A DNA stretch of 64,000 nt from Chryseobacterium sp. 3008163 (lineage in GTDB: Bacteria > Bacteroidota > Bacteroidia > Flavobacteriales > Weeksellaceae): the NCBI RefSeq assembly GCF_003669035.1, contig NZ_CP033070.1:2480001-2544000 (forward strand), given 5' to 3'. Each line of letters starts with the position of its first letter. Position 1 is the first letter of the stretch. This document shows, in pieces, positions 23,990 through 33,281 of this stretch. A program made the position numbers and the translations under genes. Below the pieces are notes generated by a model. The model saw nothing but the letters and a program-made list of their open reading frames with translations. It did not search any database and was not told where the DNA came from.

Positions 23990-24810
23990 TTATGCTACAT
24001 ATTTTTCCTGAAGAATTTTTAATGGAGTTCCGTTAAAGTAATTGGCATACTTTTCCTTAAAAATGTGGTAATTTTCTTCGTTACTATCATCATTAAGATA
24101 AACATTCAGAAAACCGGATATTGGTTCGTTGTTTATAAGTTCTTTTTGATTTTTATAGATACTGAAAAGGTTATTTAATGCAATATCAAAGTCTGAATTT
24201 AAAAACATATAATTGAATATAAATTCGTTCAGGAAAAACTGCTTAAAATCGATAAATACATCTTCACTGATAATATGGAATGAGTTTTGTAATGGTTTTA
24301 ATTCTGTATTTCCGGTGAGTAAAAACCTTACTAATTCAAAAATTATGGTATTTGCTTCTTCTTTTTTATCCTGAAACATTAAGACCTTTAGTAGGTTTTG
24401 ATAATGAGAAATACTGTCAAAAACTAAAATCGGAAACTTTTCGTTGAGGTTTTTATTAATTTCAAGAGTATGATGTATCCTTTCAAAAGCTTTATCATAT
24501 TGATTAATTTTAAAAAATAATAAGATTTTGCTCTGTCGTAAGAATTAAAAATCAATTTCTTCAGTAAAACCTTGTCTTCCGGAATTTCGCACTGATAGCG
24601 TTCGCCAATTTCAAAGAAATATTCTGCTGCAGGAATATTGGTTCTTGCAAATTCTACGGCGTCGGTAAAATATTTAGCGATCATGTAAAGCGTTTGTCTA
24701 TCCTCAACAGGTAAATGGTCACGCAAAGAATTCATGTAAAAAAGAACATATCCACTTCTCTCGATAAGAGAATTTTTATGCCATTGAAGGCGGTCCTTAT
24801 GGTTAAGCAT
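23990..24810 (-). pseudogene. Unknown RiPP-locus protein, single frameshift
   Basis: Two frames, 24810-24424 and 24379-23990, join into one protein of about 273 residues if one base is added at 24508-24517 (T4/A6 runs). The bridge then reads SYYFLKINQYDKAFERIHH and continues through FPILVFDSISHYQNLLKVL. The product is helical and rich in aromatic and acidic residues, with TPR-like character, and lacks a signal peptide. Its start overlaps the 24803 gene by 8 bases, so it belongs to the operon. I recognise no family. The break is probably a sequencing error. Confidence 0.65.
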
Positions 24811-25459
24811 GTTTTGTATTGATTTTATATTTTAATAGAAGCATTAACTTGAAATTTTCAATAATAAGATCAAGGTTTTCTTTTGTGATCTTTCCCAACG
24901 TTTTGTATTGATGTAACGGTAAAAGGAAAGTAGTTCCAGAAGAAAATTTTTCAATTTTATCCTTGTAAAAGTCATAGTTTTTATAAGTTTCACTATCATC
25001 AATCGGGATAAAATCGATTTCGTCTTCTTGAATTAAAATTAATGAAGTATTGTAATCTTCTTCTAAAAAATCATACGTAATACCGTCATCAATAAGATTT
25101 AATAATTTTGAATTTTCTTTCTTTAAAAAATCATTCAATTTACTGTCATTGTGCGGTGAAGTCTGCTCCGAGTGAGATGAGCCGTTGTCATGATTAATTA
25201 ATAATCTTCTTACGTCTAAAAGATAATGTTCTTCGTTTTCTTTCTCGGGAATTATGATTTCGTAATGCATTAACATCGAAAAAATATTGTCTGGAAGCTT
25301 ATCAAATAGCTGTCTGTTCAGGATTTCGACTAATCCTGCATGAACTTTGATTCCCATTTTTTTTCTGCTGGAAAATAGAATTCTATATGCTTTTTTGTTG
25401 TCATCTTCTTCTTTGAAAATGTCGCTCAGAATTATATATTTTGATAGTTTAAATTCCAT
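24803..25459 (-). CDS. RiPP-locus protein sharing the N-terminal domain of the radical SAM enzyme
   Basis: A 218-residue protein of no named family. Its first 75 residues (FKLSKYIILSDIF, LVEILNRQLFDKLPDNIFSM, HYEIIIPEKENEE) parallel the start of the radical SAM protein at 26656 (YKLSHYLIFNDSL, EFHKLPNETLEKL, DRIIVNENEDE), so both seem to carry one domain, perhaps for leader-peptide binding. The remainder is acidic and ends in a hydrophobic helix (NLDLIIENFKLMLLLKYKI). It is coupled to the next gene and has one base between it and the P450. Confidence 0.65.
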   Translation of the reverse strand: MEFKLSKYIILSDIFKEEDDNKKAYRILFSSRKKMGIKVHAGLVEILNRQLFDKLPDNIFSMLMHYEIIIPEKENEEHYLLDVRRLLINHDNGSSHSEQTSPHNDSKLNDFLKKENSKLLNLIDDGITYDFLEEDYNTSLILIQEDEIDFIPIDDSETYKNYDFYKDKIEKFSSGTTFLLPLHQYKTLGKITKENLDLIIENFKLMLLLKYKINTKHA

Positions 25460-25460
25460 A

Positions 25461-26653
25461 TTATTTGGTATTTACTATTATTTTTTTTGGACCTCTTTGT
25501 ATGTATTGTTCATTTTTCCAAATCGGGTTTGAAATTTTTAGATCCTCTATATTTAAATTTTGAATAAGAACTTCAAAAGCGGTTGCAGACTGCAATTGTG
25601 CCAATCTTGCTCCAATACATCTGTAAGCTCCAAAACCATAACTTAAATGTTGAGGGCTTCTATCAATTTTTATCTCATCCGGATTTTGAAATTTATCTGG
25701 ATCTCTATTAGCAGAACCGGCACAGACAAGAAGTTGACAACCTGCGGAAATCTTTGTATCTCTTATAACAATGTCATTTTTTGTATACATCGTAAAAAAC
25801 TGAACTGGACTGTCATACCTCAATAGCTCGTCAATTGCATTTTGTATAAAATGAGGCTTCCCTTTTAATTCGTTGAAAACATGTGGATTGTTATATAAAG
25901 ATAGAAAACCATTGCCTAAAAAATTCATCATATTATCATGTCCCGCATAAAAAAGAAATATCAATAAACATAATGCGAAATCACTATTTTCGTCAGTCAC
26001 TTTACAAGATTCGATTAAAGCACTTGCCAAATCTTTGCCAAGAGAGTTTTCTTTTTTCTGAATAAATTTTCTTAGAAATAGAATAAAATCTTGCTCAGCC
26101 GGATCGGAAGTTTCCAGATTATTGATAAGTTTTAAATATCCTTTGTTTAGTTTAGAAACGACCTCCGTTAATTCTGCAATATCTTCTTCAGGAATCCCGA
26201 TGATTCTGCTTATTGTTTCGAACGTGTATTGATGTGCGAAATCATTTATAAAATCAAATTTCCCTTTTTCGAGGCATTCTTTTAGAAATTTTTCAGCTGA
26301 AGCTTTCATTTCGTCTTTTTCGAACTTCAAGTTTCTTGCAGCCAGACCATGTAATACGTTTTTTCGGTAAGGACTGTCTATTTCCGGAGCATAAGCATAC
26401 ATTGTTTTGGAAATCATACTTTTTTGTTTCCAAATAATGCATTTTGTGTTTCAGTATCTTGTCCCCAATGTGAAACAGAAGGATTTTGCATTAAAGAAAC
26501 GGCATCTTCATACTTCATAATCATCCATCTCATAGGAGAAATTCTATATAAAGGTGTTTTTTCTCTTAATTTTTTGTAATCTTTGTAAGGGTTCTTTTTA
26601 TTAAATAAATTAGGGATATCTCCTAAAAAGCTTTTCAGTAAACTGTTTTCCAT
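25461..26653 (-). pseudogene. Cytochrome P450, single frameshift
   Basis: A P450 of about 397 residues, split at the T6 run 26420-26425: ALFGNKK stops early, and one extra base gives ALFGNKKSMISKTMYAYAPE and the rest. Motifs: I-helix FYAGHDNMM, ExxR in IDELLRYDSP, and heme loop SYGFGAYRCIGARLAQ with the cysteine ligand. It should use O2 and outside electron donors; no ferredoxin lies nearby. Within this RiPP locus it probably oxidises the core peptide or an attached isoprenoid. The enzyme looks intact apart from the break, which is probably a sequencing error. Confidence 0.8.
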
Positions 26654-26655
26654 TT

Positions 26656-28062
26656 TTAACTATACTTCATGTTTTCAATTGCTAAACTCTGTTCAAAAGA
26701 ATCAAGAAGCTCAACTAATTCGGATTTGGTTTTGCTATGCATTTTAATTTCCTGCAATTGTATTTCTTCTTTTATGTTATACCTAGTTGTAGGACATGGC
26801 GGATTGCCTTCCATCCACGATTTTGGGCATGCACTACCACATATTGGAAATAATTTACATGAATTACATTGGGAATCTTTCTTTTCCCATACCTGATCAT
26901 ACCAGTTCAGATAACTTCTTTCATCGGATATGCTCTTATTAACGTTTCCTAATAAATATTTTGAATTTTTATATATATCTGTAAATGATACCTCCGTACA
27001 ACTGTATACGTTTCCATAGGTGTCATACATTTCAGAATCATTGCTTGTAAGTATACAGGTATTATGTTTTCTTTTAGTGATCTCATTGGTTTTATAGCCG
27101 TGTTTAATTTTCAGCAGTTCCCATTTCAATTTATAAAAAGCAAATTCTTCTTTTGAAAGTGATTGTTGGTGTGCGTTGTTTTGTGCCCAAGAATATATTG
27201 AAGCAAAATACAAATGTTCAATTTTATTATGCAGATTATCATTTGCCAGCTTTTTGATAAGTGGTTCTACGCCATCAAAATTTTTTGTGTCTACATTACA
27301 TCTTATGGTAATTTTTTGTGACCCCTCCGAATAAAAATCTGAATTTAAAATATTAGTGATATTCTTATAAATTAAATCAAAAGAACCTTCTTTGTCTTTT
27401 TTCAAATATCTATGATCGTCATGATAGCTGCCGATTCCATCAATTGTAATTTCAAATTGGCTAATCTTAAAATCTTCCACAAGCTCTTTGTAGATATTAA
27501 ATTTCAAACTCATGCCATTTGTAACTATGACCGAGTTTTTTAGTTCAATATTGAGATCTTCACAATGACGCTTAATGAGATTATTAAGTTTTCTCATTGT
27601 ATTCATACCTGTTAGTGGTTCCCCGCCAAACCAGCCAATCGCTAAAAATTTGTATTTAGAGTTCTTTTTTAATTTTTCAAATATTCTGTTAGCTATATTA
27701 TTGATTGTCTGATCAGATAAAAGATCTTTTTTATGAGCCTGCCCACAATAGTAACATCCAAGCTGGCACCAAGCACTGGGCTGAATAACTTCAAACAAAG
27801 TAGAATCTTTGCTGCTATGCTGTTTGTTTTCATTAATTACTGTAAGTAGCTCATCTTCATTTTCATTGACAATTATTCTGTCTGTTATTAGTTTTTCTAA
27901 TGTTTCATTTGGAAGTTTGTGGAACTCTTTTCTTTGTAACATACCCGCTAATAAATTTGATACTCTCAGCAACTTATTAGTAATTGTAGAATATATTAAA
28001 GCCTGATTTTTGTCAATAAGGCTGTCATTAAAAATTAGATAATGTGATAATTTATATTGCAT
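26656..28062 (-). CDS. Radical SAM/SPASM peptide maturase
   Basis: A 468-residue enzyme. Residues 1-75 form a domain shared with the 24803 protein; then the radical SAM core with CQLGCYYCGQ (CxxxCxxC, binding the SAM 4Fe-4S cluster) and GWFGGEPLTG; then a C-terminal SPASM region with the auxiliary-cluster cysteines (CNSCKLFPICGSACPKSW and PPCPTTRYN). Relatives modify ribosomal peptides by thioether or C-C crosslinks. It overlaps the M50 gene by 11 bases and is two bases from the P450. The likely substrate is the CW-tailed precursor pair at 31555 and 31846. Confidence 0.9.
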   Translation of the reverse strand: MQYKLSHYLIFNDSLIDKNQALIYSTITNKLLRVSNLLAGMLQRKEFHKLPNETLEKLITDRIIVNENEDELLTVINENKQHSSKDSTLFEVIQPSAWCQLGCYYCGQAHKKDLLSDQTINNIANRIFEKLKKNSKYKFLAIGWFGGEPLTGMNTMRKLNNLIKRHCEDLNIELKNSVIVTNGMSLKFNIYKELVEDFKISQFEITIDGIGSYHDDHRYLKKDKEGSFDLIYKNITNILNSDFYSEGSQKITIRCNVDTKNFDGVEPLIKKLANDNLHNKIEHLYFASIYSWAQNNAHQQSLSKEEFAFYKLKWELLKIKHGYKTNEITKRKHNTCILTSNDSEMYDTYGNVYSCTEVSFTDIYKNSKYLLGNVNKSISDERSYLNWYDQVWEKKDSQCNSCKLFPICGSACPKSWMEGNPPCPTTRYNIKEEIQLQEIKMHSKTKSELVELLDSFEQSLAIENMKYS

Positions 28063-29281
28063 AACGTTTTTTTAAATATTTTTTTAACCCCTGATAAAAA
28101 GAAATGATGAATATGATATAAAAAGCGAAGAAAGGCATCAAAGTAACAATGTTCTTTTTGTACCAATTAAAATCAGAAGGGAATTTTGTTATAATCTCAT
28201 GTACAAAAAGATAGAGGTTTTTTGGGAAATATATAATCGAATTATGCTGTCTTACTACCATGAATAATGCAAAATTTATCACTATAAGCAACGAAAAATT
28301 ACCATATAGTATTAAAAAAATCTCCTTTTTGGTTGGGCTAAAGCTTTTGTTGCGACCGATACACCATGCATAGAATTTTACAGAAGCTTTTGTTGCTCTT
28401 TCTCTTAAATTCGTAATATTGGTGCAATCGCTTAATGCCCAATATCCATCAAATCTAAGAAAGGGATTCAGATTAAAAAGAATACCAATTAAAATCAGAG
28501 AAATCAGGGATAAAATTTTAACATCATTATTGATTATAAAATAAATGCTAAGCAGAGCTGTTATAATTAACTGCAAATATATCCCGCCTAAATCGACAAT
28601 TAATCTTTCTTTTCTTCGTAACCTCCATGCATCGGACACGTCAGAAAAAAAAACAGGGGACATAATGTACAATCCAAATCCGATTTTACCGCTGTCGGCA
28701 CCATATTTTTCACATGCCGCTGAATGTCCGAATTCATGAAAAACCAGTGTCAGCAGGTTTATTATAATAAAGTTGACAAATAAATTCCCGTCTACTGCAT
28801 TGTAAACATTTGAGTAGTCTGCAAAAAGAAAGGGGATTATGGTAATGAAAAGAGAGGTCAACAATACCGGATAAAAAATTTTTTCACTGAAAACCGGAGT
28901 TAGAAATCTTGATACTTTCTTAACAATAGACCTGTTGAAGATTGTCATTTTCAACCATATATATTTGTTTTTAACTTTAATCCTGCTGTCATCATCATTT
29001 TCAAATATTCCATATCCAGATAAGTTTTTTTGAAATATTTTCAGTATCGTATCATCCGTTAATTTATACTTAGAGTTTTTATTATAGATTGTCTTGATTT
29101 CTTCTAAGGAATTGTTACCATCTATTAAATCTAACAATTCTATTACTTCTTTTGATATATATAGTTTTGAATTCCTATCTCCATCATCTATGCAGATAAG
29201 ATAGTTTTTTTCATCAAATTTTTTCCAAGTACAATTTTCATTTATTTTTAAAACCCTGGATAAATCAAGTACATTTTCCAT
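28052..29281 (-). CDS. M50-type membrane metalloprotease with PqqD-like N-terminus
   Basis: A 409-residue protein. The N-terminal 95 residues (YISKEVIELLDLIDGNNSLEEI) resemble a PqqD/RRE-type peptide-binding domain. Several membrane helices follow, with the zinc motif HEFGH in LLTLVFHEFGHSAACEKYG and the distal aspartate motif NPFLRFDGYWALSD. This layout fits M50 family proteases of RiPP loci, which remove leaders or help export. It shares one base with the terpene-synthase-like gene (start on its stop) and overlaps the radical SAM gene. Confidence 0.85.
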   Translation of the reverse strand: MENVLDLSRVLKINENCTWKKFDEKNYLICIDDGDRNSKLYISKEVIELLDLIDGNNSLEEIKTIYNKNSKYKLTDDTILKIFQKNLSGYGIFENDDDSRIKVKNKYIWLKMTIFNRSIVKKVSRFLTPVFSEKIFYPVLLTSLFITIIPFLFADYSNVYNAVDGNLFVNFIIINLLTLVFHEFGHSAACEKYGADSGKIGFGLYIMSPVFFSDVSDAWRLRRKERLIVDLGGIYLQLIITALLSIYFIINNDVKILSLISLILIGILFNLNPFLRFDGYWALSDCTNITNLRERATKASVKFYAWCIGRNKSFSPTKKEIFLILYGNFSLLIVINFALFMVVRQHNSIIYFPKNLYLFVHEIITKFPSDFNWYKKNIVTLMPFFAFYIIFIISFYQGLKKYLKKRYAI

Positions 29282-31281
29282 TATTTAACTTTTAATTTTG
29301 AAAACCTCCTAAATGCTCTGAGTGCTACACCAGTAGAAAATAAGGCATACTGTTCTCCCGTAACACTATTACCTGCGCCAAACATATTTTTATTGAATTT
29401 ATGATTAGATTTCCATTGCTTAATATTTGGATTTGGGATTACCTGATAGTAAGTGTTGTCAAATGATCCATTTGATAATTGATTTTCCATAAGCCAATTA
29501 CATAGTTTATCAGCTTTTTCCGAAAACTTATCAAAATATTTTCTTTCAAGAGATACAGTATCTAAAACAAGTGCTGAATAAAAAGCGCTTTCCTGTTTAC
29601 TGACCGGACAGCTAAAGCTCCCGTTGTCATTTTGCAAATCAAATAATATCTTTAATTTATCTTCTATCATATCATAAGCCTCTTTTTCCATGATCATTCC
29701 CTGAATAATAAAAGAAGTAGGATATATAGGAGATGTCCACCAATAAGCATCCCATATACCGTCTTTATTTGTATTGGAGAAAATATACGTTCTTAATTTC
29801 TGGATATCAATATGCTCTTCTATTTTTTTTGACACTACAAAATAATATGCTAAAGCACTTACACATACATGTGACTGAACCCAGCCTTTAATATTACTTT
29901 TTGTTAAATTCAACCTCCCTAATAATTCTGGATCATTATCTGAATAAGTACTGAATCCTCCGTTATTATTCTGTCCGGTCTGCCATTTTTCTATTAAATG
30001 AAAATCTTTTTTATTTTTCACCACATTAATAAGAGAGCAAGTAGTTGAATCATAATCATAGGACCAATCGGTATTGTACCCCCATAAATTATTTTGATGT
30101 GATTTTTTAAGGAATTCAATAGATTTATCCTTTTCAGCATCAGCATCATCTAAAAATAAAGAAATGAATCCGGTTGCCCAAGAATTACTGAATCCCTGTT
30201 TATTTAAATTTTCGTACCAGCTTCCGTTCTTAAATTGAAGATCATTAATATATTTTTTTGAGATGGAAATAGCATTTGGTAAATTATTTGAATTTAATTT
30301 ATCCACATTTTTCAATTTGTTTTTTATTAATACATCTATTCTATATGCTTCTATTTGAACTTTATAAAAAACAATTGTGTTTAACATTGACGACAACAGT
30401 TTTTTGTATTTAATCAATTTCGAGTCATATTTATCACACAGGTCAATTGCTTTTTTTAAATAATCACCTGATAAAGAAAGTAATTTCTCTAATTCTCCTG
30501 ATGAAATTAAAAGCTTCTCAAGTTGATCATTATTATAATCAGTGATATTAAGATTTTTTGATATCAACCAATTATTTAAAAATACATGTGCCAAATTATT
30601 TTTCTGAAAAATCAAATCCTTTTTAAAATCCTCAATATCGTCCTGAATACATCTTCCTATTGAAAAATAATTATTGATCTCTATGAGATCATTATACATT
30701 TCTTTATTTTCATTCTTAGTATAAAATTCAAAAACATCTACCGCTACGTTTGTAAAACTGCATTTTCCAATACATAAAGTTTCATATTCCTTGATCGTAA
30801 GAGATATATTGTATACACTATCCATCTGGATACTTTCTAAAAAGTCTTTATTCCTTTTACCCCATGTTTCCCAAAAATCATGATTCTTCCCAAAGTAAAA
30901 ACCCAATGTAATTAATGCCTGCTCATGATAGATGTGCGACTGTAAAATCTGCATCTTATACATATGTTTTTTCAAATTTTCATCTTCTATAATGGTATCC
31001 TGATCTGCTAATGAATCCAGACAAAGAAGATATCTAAAATAGAAGTAACCTGAATTACATATATCATTTATTGCTTTTTTATTTTTTATGCCATATATAT
31101 CTTTAAAAAATTTGGGCATAATAAAATAGAACTTGTGGTCTAAAAAATTTTCTGGAAAGACAATTTGTTTGAGAGTAAGTGGAATATTTACATTATCTAT
31201 CTGATTATATATATGATTTACTGAGGAACTTAAATCTTTTTCATCTAGATTAATCTGAAGTTTATTGGTTATATTTAACAT
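29281..31281 (-). CDS. Two-domain isoprenoid/terpene synthase-like protein
   Basis: About 666 residues (ATG at 31281; another at 31311 would add ten hydrophobic residues). The N-terminal half looks like a class I isoprenoid synthase: LLCLDSLADQDTI as a first Asp motif, ETLCIGKCSFTNVAV, and IGRCIQDDIEDFKKDL with a full DDxxD. The C-terminal half is an alpha/alpha toroid with QW-like repeats (LQFKNGSWY, QNNNGGFSTY, NKDGIWDAYW, LQNDNGSFSCP, NQLSNGSFDN). It carries a DYDSTT motif at the place of the class II DxDD acid. It should form or cyclise a prenyl chain. It lies directly behind the precursor genes and the terminator at 31415. Confidence 0.7.
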   Translation of the reverse strand: MLNITNKLQINLDEKDLSSSVNHIYNQIDNVNIPLTLKQIVFPENFLDHKFYFIMPKFFKDIYGIKNKKAINDICNSGYFYFRYLLCLDSLADQDTIIEDENLKKHMYKMQILQSHIYHEQALITLGFYFGKNHDFWETWGKRNKDFLESIQMDSVYNISLTIKEYETLCIGKCSFTNVAVDVFEFYTKNENKEMYNDLIEINNYFSIGRCIQDDIEDFKKDLIFQKNNLAHVFLNNWLISKNLNITDYNNDQLEKLLISSGELEKLLSLSGDYLKKAIDLCDKYDSKLIKYKKLLSSMLNTIVFYKVQIEAYRIDVLIKNKLKNVDKLNSNNLPNAISISKKYINDLQFKNGSWYENLNKQGFSNSWATGFISLFLDDADAEKDKSIEFLKKSHQNNLWGYNTDWSYDYDSTTCSLINVVKNKKDFHLIEKWQTGQNNNGGFSTYSDNDPELLGRLNLTKSNIKGWVQSHVCVSALAYYFVVSKKIEEHIDIQKLRTYIFSNTNKDGIWDAYWWTSPIYPTSFIIQGMIMEKEAYDMIEDKLKILFDLQNDNGSFSCPVSKQESAFYSALVLDTVSLERKYFDKFSEKADKLCNWLMENQLSNGSFDNTYYQVIPNPNIKQWKSNHKFNKNMFGAGNSVTGEQYALFSTGVALRAFRRFSKLKVK

Positions 31282-31414
31282 GATTATTATTGAGAATATA
31301 ATTAACAACAATTCACACTACTAAAATGTGAGTCATTAAAATGAGTTTATTATTGCTGGTTATTTTATAACGCTTGAAAGACCAATCAGAAGAATATTAT
31401 TCGCTTATTGGTAT

Positions 31415-31442
31415 ATAAAAAAATACCCTCTGACTGAGGGCT
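31415..31442 (-). terminator. Leaky terminator or attenuator after the precursor genes
   Basis: On the minus strand CCCTC-AGTCA-GAGGG is followed by TATTTTTTTAT. It sits between the second precursor gene and the synthase gene, a usual place to favour precursor over enzyme transcripts. Confidence 0.65.
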
Positions 31443-31554
31443 AAACTATAAGTTTATAGAGTCACTATATATCGATAAACCCTAATTTCAAATACGCTTT
31501 TTAAAATCACTTATTTACATTTTTCAGCTGCTAGAGCTTAAGCTTATTTTTGAA

Positions 31555-31737
31555 TTATTCGCCACCCCACCAGCAAATGTCGTTACCAATTGGTCCTTCA
31601 ATCGAACTAGGAGTAGTAACCCCTGCCATTTCCAATCTGCTTTCCAGTACTTCAATTTTGAAAAGTTCCAACATTTCTTGATCTGAAATATTCTCAACAT
31701 TTGAGATCTCGTTTATTTTTTGCTCATTACTGCTCAT
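31555..31737 (-). CDS. RiPP precursor peptide, CWWGGE tail
   Basis: A 60-residue peptide. The leader holds ENISDQEMLELFKIEVLESR followed by LEMA, nearly identical to that of the 31846 peptide. The core that follows (GVTTPSSIEGPIGND) ends in ICWWGGE, with the only cysteine of the peptide next to two tryptophans. Conserved leader with variable core, small size and position in front of radical SAM, P450 and protease genes identify it as a ribosomal natural-product precursor. It matches no class I can name. Confidence 0.85.
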   Translation of the reverse strand: MSSNEQKINEISNVENISDQEMLELFKIEVLESRLEMAGVTTPSSIEGPIGNDICWWGGE

Positions 31738-31784
31738 AAATATTAATATAATTAATTTGTCATTACTGATCTTAAGGAAAAACT

Positions 31785-31818
31785 AAAGGCTTCTTAGATA
31801 TTGTATTTAGAAGCCTTT
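31785..31818. terminator. Hairpin between the two precursor genes
   Basis: AAAGGCTTCT and AGAAGCCTTT form a perfect 10-bp stem around a 14-base loop, with T-rich flanks on both strands. It lies in the 108-base gap between the precursor genes and can act as an attenuator or RNA-stabilising structure. Confidence 0.7.
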
Positions 31819-31845
31819 ATTTTTAATGTTGTCTGTTTGCAGGGA

Positions 31846-32037
31846 TTATCCTATCCAACAAACTTTGTTGCCATCTGCTGCTTCAATTTGACTTGGAGCA
31901 ATTGCGGCCATTTCTAATCTATTTTCTAGTTCTTCAACTTTGAAAAGTTCTAGCATTTCTTGTTCTGAAATGTTTTCAATTTGCATGTTTACATCATTGT
32001 TCATGTTTTCGTTCATTTTTTGGTTGTTTTGATTCAT
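31846..32037 (-). CDS. RiPP precursor peptide, CWIG tail
   Basis: A 63-residue peptide with an Asn/Met-rich start, then the shared leader ENISEQEMLELFKVEELENR and LEMA, and a core AIAPSQIEAADGNKVCWIG. The single cysteine precedes the tryptophan at the C-terminus, as in the sister peptide at 31555. The two peptides share the sequence up to the LEMA site, where leader cleavage is plausible. It is the promoter-proximal of the two, 41 bases after a GLPGLI gene on the same strand. Confidence 0.85.
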   Translation of the reverse strand: MNQNNQKMNENMNNDVNMQIENISEQEMLELFKVEELENRLEMAAIAPSQIEAADGNKVCWIG

Positions 32038-32078
32038 AAATTTTAATTTAAAGGTTAGACATTTGTTTTTATAAGTCT

Positions 32079-32993
32079 TTATTTTTTCTTTTGAGTAATA
32101 TTTTGATTTTTCTCAATTGGATTAGTATTTGATCCTAATATTTTTTTTAAAACTTTATTCTGATTCTCAAACATTTGTCCATATGTAACATCACTTCCTG
32201 GCATTTTTTGAGATAGCATTTCAGGCTTAACCTGACCTTTCATTGCAGCTAAAGGATCTTTTTTATACTCGTTATATGTTTTTTCAAACTTACTTTTACT
32301 GATATACGTGATGTTAAAGTTTCCTCTATAATATAAATTATCAGTAAATGAAAATTCATTATAATTATCAATTTTCTTATTTCCTTTTAACAACCAAACA
32401 TAATCTTGTTCAGAATCTTCAATTTTAACAATTAAGCCAGGAAGTCCTCCAAACTTATATGGACCATCTTGAAAAGGCAGCTCTTGGGTAAACCAGGCAT
32501 TCCAAATTCTTCCTCCAAATTTTAAACTTGCTTTCTGGCAATTATAACCTTCAATAAAAGATTTGTCCTTTAGAATATCCCATGGAAGATTTATTTTTTC
32601 TTTATATCCATAAAAACTCTTTTCAATTCCATCAACATAAGCTATATTGTTATTATCTGGATAAAATTTATAAACTCTATAGCTGAATTTTGGCATTTTT
32701 ATCATTTTCTCCATTTCAGTATATACCCCGCTTTTTTGCATTTTCTCCATTTCAGATTTTAATATAGAGTCCTGAGCCATCACTGTATAATCGCGATAAA
32801 TCGACTTATCTTTATTAATATCTAGGATAGTTGTTGTTTTTTCTTTATCACTAAGAGCTTTGTCAGGTCTGTAAGTTAATTCATAATAAAATCTCTGAGC
32901 TGTTTGAGAATTATATAATACAGGAATTAAAAAAATTGCATAACAAATTTTAAGAAGAAAAACATTCATAAATTTTCTTTTAGAACAAACCAT
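32079..32993 (-). CDS. GLPGLI family secreted protein (intact copy)
   Basis: A 304-residue protein with a basic N-terminus and signal peptide (start at 32993, or 32969 for MNVFLLKICYAIF). The mature part carries QRFYYELTYRPDK, FGGLPGLIVKIEDSEQ and a Lys-rich tail. It parallels the frameshifted gene at 10415 over its whole length, including GNKKIDNYNEFSF at the site where that gene breaks. It lies upstream of the RiPP precursors on the same strand. The family's function is unknown. Confidence 0.85.
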   Translation of the reverse strand: MVCSKRKFMNVFLLKICYAIFLIPVLYNSQTAQRFYYELTYRPDKALSDKEKTTTILDINKDKSIYRDYTVMAQDSILKSEMEKMQKSGVYTEMEKMIKMPKFSYRVYKFYPDNNNIAYVDGIEKSFYGYKEKINLPWDILKDKSFIEGYNCQKASLKFGGRIWNAWFTQELPFQDGPYKFGGLPGLIVKIEDSEQDYVWLLKGNKKIDNYNEFSFTDNLYYRGNFNITYISKSKFEKTYNEYKKDPLAAMKGQVKPEMLSQKMPGSDVTYGQMFENQNKVLKKILGSNTNPIEKNQNITQKKK

Positions 32994-33220
32994 ATTTATT
33001 TTAAAATATTTTATATTATTGAATTATAATTTTGTGGTGAAGTGTTTTGAGAGATGTTTATATCACCATATCATTATTTAAAAAAGCCATTAAACGATTA
33101 TGATAGTACACGTTACCAACTCACTGGTGTGATTTATATCATTTTTGTATGGTTACAAATTTTCAAACAAAATTTATAATTTACAATTCCATTTTGGAAT
33201 ATTCGTGTGAAAATTTTTTT

Positions 33221-33249
33221 TTGATATTAAGAAAATGTTTTTATATTTG
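33221..33249 (+). promoter_or_regulatory. Promoter of the XRE regulator gene
   Basis: TTG at 33221-33223, 18 bases, then TATATTTG at 33242-33249, 32 bases before the start codon. It fits the Bacteroidetes -33/-7 pattern. Confidence 0.65.
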
Positions 33250-33281
33250 CTGTACCACACAATTATTAAATATGCAAAAAG

